The notes beneath the pieces were generated by a model that saw nothing but the letters and a program-made list of their open reading frames with translations, did no database searches and was not told where the DNA came from. The translations under genes were made by a program, and so were the position numbers. 25,953 bases of DNA, from positions 190,291 through 216,243 of the forward strand of contig NW_027192213.1 of NCBI RefSeq assembly GCF_041956535.1, read 5' to 3'. The DNA comes from Calcarisporiella thermophila CBS 279.70 (taxonomy: Eukaryota > Calcarisporiellomycota). Positions 20,631 to 25,953 of this stretch are shown piece after piece. The stretch's first letter is position 1. Every line of letters starts with the position of its first letter.

Positions 20631-21340
20631 TTCAGAGAACTTGCTCTGAATTATTCTCGTCTGGCGCAAACGGACTCCTTATTCAACCAAGCCTCTCCAT
20701 AAGGTCATATTCGCTTAGCCTATACTTCCCCCAATTAGTGTATTAATAATGCGAGAGAAAATGGATAGCTAATAAGGTTCTCGCTTAAGCTCTCGTCGTC
20801 AGAAAGTTCAAACTGAAAACGAATATTCTGTTGAATATCCAAACCTTTAACTCACCCTAGTTCTTCAGACAATAAAAGCAGCTGCCCTTATCTTAGTAAG
20901 TGTCTTAGCTAGGATACAACTAAATTCCCCTCGCAATCCCCACTGGGCCATTGATTCACTCCAAATATCGCATGCATATCCTTGCCGAGATTTTTCTCAC
21001 ATCATCAGCTAACCAAATATGTCAAGAGCTTATAATATAATGATGGCACCAGTTAAATAAATATAGATTTATATACACTAAATATCCAGTGAAATGTTCC
21101 ATCCAATGGTTGTCTAAACAAAGAAAATCACTTAATATATACGGCATGGAATACAATATGAGTGCTCTATCGGCTATATACAGTAGCATCCGCCCATTTA
21201 TATATCTACCCCAGAGATAATACTAGAAGACCACTTCCATACAGCCACGACACGGATCATTCATACTATTTCTACCTATCTATCGGCATCACGAGAAACA
21301 TCTCGAAACCTTATGATCTCTTTCGAGAATCCAATTGCAC
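20631..21340. other. Intergenic region between regulator copies B and C
   Basis: This 710-nt AT-rich region includes the likely promoter of copy B. The strand that would encode an upstream exon of B was scanned by eye for a Cys-x2-Cys zinc-cluster pattern and none was found. No other gene or RNA was recognised. Confidence 0.55.
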
Positions 21341-23205
21341 CTATTCTTCTTTCTTCTTGATTGCCAGACGTTTTAATCTTGGCTTACTCATGTTGACCAA
21401 CTCCTCTTTCGTAAGCACGATTGGCTTCATCACCTCCAATGTATCACCAACCTTGGACTCAAGCCATCCTTCTATAATCCCCTTCGGTTCGAGGGAGCGT
21501 AGTATGGCAAAAATCTGAGCCAGCTCTTTGAAAACTTGCCTCTGTATTCTGAGGTCGGGGTGCATGTGTGCTATGAACGTGCTGTACTCACAGACAACCT
21601 CGACCCCTAAATATGGATAATGTTTACACCAATTCTGACTTCGAATGACTTCTTGTAGTGAATGGAAACAATTGAATAAACCCTATTATATGAATTTGTA
21701 AACGATTGGGAAGGGGGAGGGGAAGTGAGGTTTGGTGAATAGGGGGAACGAGTGAAAACTGGATCGATACCTTGACAAACTCTTTGAGGGCCATCTCACG
21801 CAACCTTCGCATCGCATCCGTCTCCAATCTCGCGGGAGGTGCATCCGACTTAATAAACTGCCGCCAGAGCGCGCACCACTGAGTCCAGAAACTAGCGTGG
21901 AACTCGTGAGAGTATATTCTACACGGGGTATTCCTACTATAGTACTGGTCAATTTGGTCACGGGCTCTCTGCAAAAATGCAGCATAACTAATGAGGTGCT
22001 GAGCAATGATAGCATCCGGGAGCGACCAGTCAATGTTGCTGAGTTCCATGATTTTGCAGAAAGCTTGTATTTCCTCCATAAATATTAGCTGTTATTATAT
22101 CCTATTGTCAATTTTAGTCCCTCCACATAAGGGTTCGGATTTCGTTTACCATTATGGTCCTGTTCGTTATACTATCATTCGAGGTGAATGAGGGTTTGGG
22201 CGACCTCCGAACGGCTTCTAAGCTGATGAATACTGGTTTACCAAGCCGAATGCTCAAATGAAGCCCACGTCTACATAGCATAAACCTTAGAGGAAAGCAC
22301 AATCAATGAAGAATAAAAATTTGCTCTCCAAAATTTGGCTATTCTAACCAAATCCTTCTACGGAATTCTACGCGTAAGAAATCCTTTTCATTTGGATCAT
22401 CTCTGTCCATCTTGAGTGAAATGGCCATCATTGCAGCCTGTGAATAGTACCTGTATGCATTGTCTAGCTGGGCAAGCCAGCGCATGCATACATCCATATT
22501 GAGATAGGCAAGCACCGTTTCCGGAGAAGGCTCGTCAAATACCTCTTCCAATGAATATTTTGCTTGTGCCAATATATCTTTTATGACCCAACGGAGTTGC
22601 TTGTTTACAGGCGCTTGTGGATGCGTAAGTAGCAGGTGAATGGCCGAAAAAGCGATAGCAGTATGGACGAGCGCCGGCTCGAGTTCGCTGCGGTAGTAAC
22701 TCTTGAGAAAGCCTGCTGGATCTGGGTGCTTTAGGTGCACAAAACAATCGCTTAGGTAGACATGAAAGAGATATGCTTCGAGCCTATCGAGTTTATAGAC
22801 CGGGGGAGATGCTGCGACCTCCTTGAAGATCTCGTCTTCAACTGGTTTTGGTAAATGATGCAATTTGAAGATGGTACATCGATGAGGGCGTTGATGGAAA
22901 TTAGCCATTTCGGGTTTTTGAGGGTGGAAAGGCAGATCGGGCAAAGCTTCGCCCTCAATGAGAAATTTTGCGCTTAGGAGGCGAAGCAGATTGGCATAAG
23001 AATTCAATTTGAGCTGGAAGCGCAAAGAATTAGCAGTTAAGAGAAATTGGCTGGCATTAGAATTTTCCGAAAAATATTGGATTTCTTGGGTAACGCCTTT
23101 TTTCGATGAGCTTGGAAACGAACCACTTGAAGATTCATCCGTGAAATGCGAAAGAGAATGGAATAGAGTGGGATGTTTATAGAACGAGAGTTTTGATTCA
23201 TGCAT
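21341..23205 (-). CDS. Fungal_trans-like regulator paralogue C, no zinc cluster (4 exons)
   Basis: Exons 23205-22349, 22285-22150, 22088-21771 and 21682-21341 give 550 residues. ATG 23205 is the first after an in-frame stop. The N-terminus is Ser-rich and lacks the coil seen in A and B. The core shows LRFQLKLNSYANLLRLLSAK, LFHVYLSDCF, HPDPAGFLKSYYRSELEPAL, PSPETVLAYLNMDVCMRWL, LKMDRDDP and EFRRRIW. Exon 2 continues FMLCRRGLHLSIRLGKPVFI, a near match to the conserved RRRxWW...D..LS..lGRP.xI segment of fungal zinc-cluster factors. Exon 3 holds LSNIDWSLPD and WTQWCALWRQF. Exon 4 ends KPRLKRLAIKKKEE. Exons 2, 3 and 4 are exactly as long as those of copy D, its closest relative by eye. Its function as a regulator is inferred from the domain only. 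Confidence 0.82.
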
Positions 23206-24141
23206 GTGAATGCGCGGAGGATGAATATATTGTTAACGGATGAGGTCAGGTGTAGTGTTTGTAGGAAGGTTACAATATATCTCCTCTGTATCGGCTTTTC
23301 AGTTCTAACATTAGGCATCGGATAGACCACCGAGCTAGTTTCAACTGGTTTGGAGGGGATATTTTTAATACTCTAGTGAAGTCATTGAAAATGGTAACTG
23401 ACCAATTGTGCCTCAAACCCAAAGTGGCTGTAGAGCGTAAAAGGCTACCGCGCCTCACTTTACCTTCCAAATATTTTATATACCTGACGTCTGCGAAAGA
23501 TAAAGTATGTCGCCCTATCCGGCAACGAACAATGCTCGAGCCTCCAAATCCGTACAGTGCCCTCCGTAAGGACGTAGTATCCTATCCCTTCACCGGGAAT
23601 TGAAGCGAATCAACGCCACAATGATGTGTTCTGGCACTTGTATTCGTACCAAATTAGTGATGATGGAAGGATCGAGAGAGGCTCATTTTTTTGCCACTCC
23701 AATGATTTTATCTTTGTTTTCTCTCTCTCTCTCTCTTTTTTTTAATGGTCCGCTTTCTTCTCAAGAGCGCACCTGGGAGTTTGTTAACACATTGGAAACA
23801 TCGCACGGTATAGTGGTACTATGACATGTGCATATCTTAAATTTAACTATCCTCTCGAAAGCTCTATGCACTGATTAGTGGAGGGAGCTTGCTTTTTATT
23901 AACAAAATCGGGGAGAGCTAATCAATGAGATTTTCCGTCTTATTTAATGGGCTTTACATGGATAGATGATACATACTAGCTCTGCTAGCTACAATGTACT
24001 CAAGAGAGTCACCACAGTTCAATTGCAGTGGCTATTAAGAGTTTTCAAAAAGTTTGATTCCCCACATATGTCGTCCCATTCTACAACCGGTCCTTCATCG
24101 TTGAAGATAGAGATTGAAATTTTATTTAAAATAATAGGCAG
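23206..24141. other. Intergenic region between regulator copies C and D
   Basis: About 940 nt that should hold the promoter of C and the 3' end of D. Short frames on both strands (for example minus 23270-23470, plus 23376-23603) match no family. A short CT microsatellite lies at 23721-23736. No extra regulator copy or zinc-cluster exon was recognised. Confidence 0.55.
23721..23736. repeat. (CT)8 microsatellite
   Basis: Eight uninterrupted CT dinucleotides followed by a T run, in the C-D intergenic region. Confidence 0.9.
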
Positions 24142-25953
24142 CTATCCCGCATTTTGCTTCTTCGCTAGTGGCCTTGGTTTAGGCTTACTCATGCGCTCCA
24201 ATTCTTCTTTTGAAAATACGGCTGGCTTCATCTCCTCTAAAGCACCTACAAGCGTATGTGCTATCCACTGTTCGATGACTCCCTTATCTTCACTGGATTG
24301 TGTCAGCCGCAGGGTCTGGACTAAGTTTTGAAAGATGGAGCGTCGTACAATGGGATCAGGATGTATGCGGGATATGAATTTGCTATTCTCACAGATTAAT
24401 TGTGGGCCGATCGTTGGATATTCTCTGCACCAGCATTTTCTACGGATGGCCTCCTGTAGAGAAAGGATGCAGTTATTTAACCCCTATTGAAGAAAAATGT
24501 TAAGGGCTCTGCCACAATAGGAGAGAAGTGGAAAGAAAAGCTACTTTGACAAACTCATCAAACCCCTTTGCCCGTAAATTCTTCATCAAATCCGTTTCAA
24601 ATCTACGGGAGGGGGCTTCTGATTGAATAAATTGCCGCCATACTGCGCACCAGTGAGGCCAGAGGTTGCTATTGATTCCGTAGGCAAGTCGAATTTCTAA
24701 ATGGTCCTCACCGATATAATGAATATATTCACTAAGATCTCTTTGCAAAAAAGAGGCAATGCTGACAAGCTGCTGGGCAACCATGACATCGGGAAGAGAC
24801 CAATCAATATCGGAGATTTTTAAAAAACCAACATAGTATACAGTAGCTGTCAGGAAACGAACCTATCGAAACTTGTCAATAAGCTAGAATTATATTAGGG
24901 ATCCCAAGTAATAACATTCTCTACCAGCGATAGTTTATACATTTTGGTGTCATTCGAATTCAGTGTAGGTTTGGGTGATTTGCTAATAGTGTCTAGGGGT
25001 ATCAATGGTGGTTTGTCAAATAAAAGTCTAAAATATATTTCGCGACTGCATACTAGAGTCCTTTAGAAGAAACAGTAGTGACAAATAAAGCTCAGTAAAA
25101 ATGGAATGAAATGAGGCGGTAAAATCAATGTTGTATGCCATACTTACCAAATTCTTTTTCGAAATTCTATCTTTACGGGATCCGTCTCGTTTGGATCGTC
25201 TTTGTCCATCTGAAGAGCGGACGCCATCACTACAGATTGGGAGTGGAAAGTGTATGCCTCGTCAATTCGAGAAAGCCAGCACATACACTTTCCCATATTG
25301 ATAAAAGCGAGCACTACATGCGGCGAAGGAGTATCGAAGACCTCCCTCAAGGAAATCCTTGCCTGAGTAAGTAGGTTCTTCAATGCTGAATGAAGCTGAT
25401 TTTTTACAGGCGATTGAGGATGTGCTAGCAATAGATGAATAGCTGAGAAAGCAATAGCGGTATGGACGAGCGCTGGCTCGAGTTTGCCACGATAATAATT
25501 TTCGAGAAAGCCTGCGGGATCTGGATGATCTAATTGTGCAAAGCAGTCGCTCACGTAGATGTGAAAAAGATGATCCGCAAGCTTGCGCTTTATAATGATG
25601 TTTCTTCTGTTCCATATGAGCCCTCTGTCTTCGATAGGTTTTGGGAAAGGATTTCTAAAATAAATACAGCGACGAGAAGACTCGCATACATCGTCAAGTG
25701 TAGGCAACTGGAAGCAAAAAGATAGCTCAGGCGATGATATGCCTTCAGCGATGAATTGCGCGCTAAGGAGCCGATGCAGATCGGAAAGAGATTTCAGTCT
25801 GAGCTGGAATAGTAAATTCCCAGGAGTCGATAGGAGATTAAGAGAATCTTGGTCTGTATGCTCTTCATATTCTTCTAGCTCCAATGCATTATGAGTCAGA
25901 AAACTTCTGGTCGTAACATTGGGTGATATATAGGAAAAGGGTGAATATGGGAG
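24142..25953 (-). CDS. Fungal_trans-like regulator paralogue D, 5' end outside the window (4 exons seen)
   Basis: Exons 25953(edge)-25148, 25060-24925, 24862-24545 and 24483-24142 give 533 visible residues. The reading frame is open to the window edge with no ATG, stop or required acceptor, so the start and perhaps further exons lie beyond 25953. Visible landmarks are LLFQLRLKSLSDLHRLLSAQ, LFHIYVSDCF, HPDPAGFLENYY, LEPALVHTAIAFSAIHLLLA, PSPHVVLAFINM, LQMDKDDP and EFRKRIW. Exon 2 contains LLFDKPPLIPLD, exon 3 ISDIDWSLPD and WPHWCAVWRQF, and exon 4 ends KPKPRPLAKKQNAG. Exons 2-4 match copy C in length (136, 318, 342 nt). It belongs to the same zinc-cluster-regulator-like family, but whether a DNA-binding cluster exists at its real N-terminus cannot be seen here. 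Confidence 0.8.

Noticed and set aside
20631-20669. Extension of regulator B to 20669
   Set aside because: The codon at 20669 is TTG and no in-frame ATG lies between the upstream stop and 20630. A spliced leader exon was not evident.

Overview
The window looks like nuclear DNA of a filamentous fungus, probably an early-diverging lineage (Zoopagomycota or Mucoromycota grade). That placement is an inference from gene content and the very intron-rich structure, not a proof. Nine protein genes can be modelled with about 40 spliceosomal introns, nearly all 56-96 nt long, with GT donors, AG acceptors and frames that close exactly. Most of the genes could only be read by joining exons, so the exon limits given here come from hand splicing checked against codon phase and family similarity.

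Left part (1-5460): a tRNA-Ser(CGA), then two convergent membrane-traffic genes. These are a Yip1-family Golgi protein of the YIPF6/Yip4 type on the plus strand and the complete GARP/EARP tethering subunit VPS53 (14 exons) on the minus strand. Their stop codons lie only about 165 nt apart.

Middle part (5460-13970): a 1.3-kb intergenic region precedes a secreted M36 fungalysin metalloprotease on the plus strand. It converges on a large minus-strand PhoD-like phosphatase whose disordered N-terminus carries a tandem Asp-Lys-His repeat. Upstream of that is a minus-strand seven-helix receptor resembling the cAMP-receptor-like class of GPCRs, with a long hydrophilic tail.

Right part (14325-25953): four tandem paralogues on the minus strand, each with four exons split at equivalent positions. 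They encode proteins with the middle-homology (Fungal_trans-like) region of fungal zinc-cluster transcription factors, a conserved second domain and a conserved basic C-terminal tail. None shows a Zn2Cys6 DNA-binding cluster in this window. The fourth copy runs off the right edge. This expanded, apparently zinc-cluster-less regulator family is the most interesting content. The left part is housekeeping secretory-pathway biology. The middle could serve sensing and extracellular nutrient use, but no functional link between these genes is shown by the sequence.
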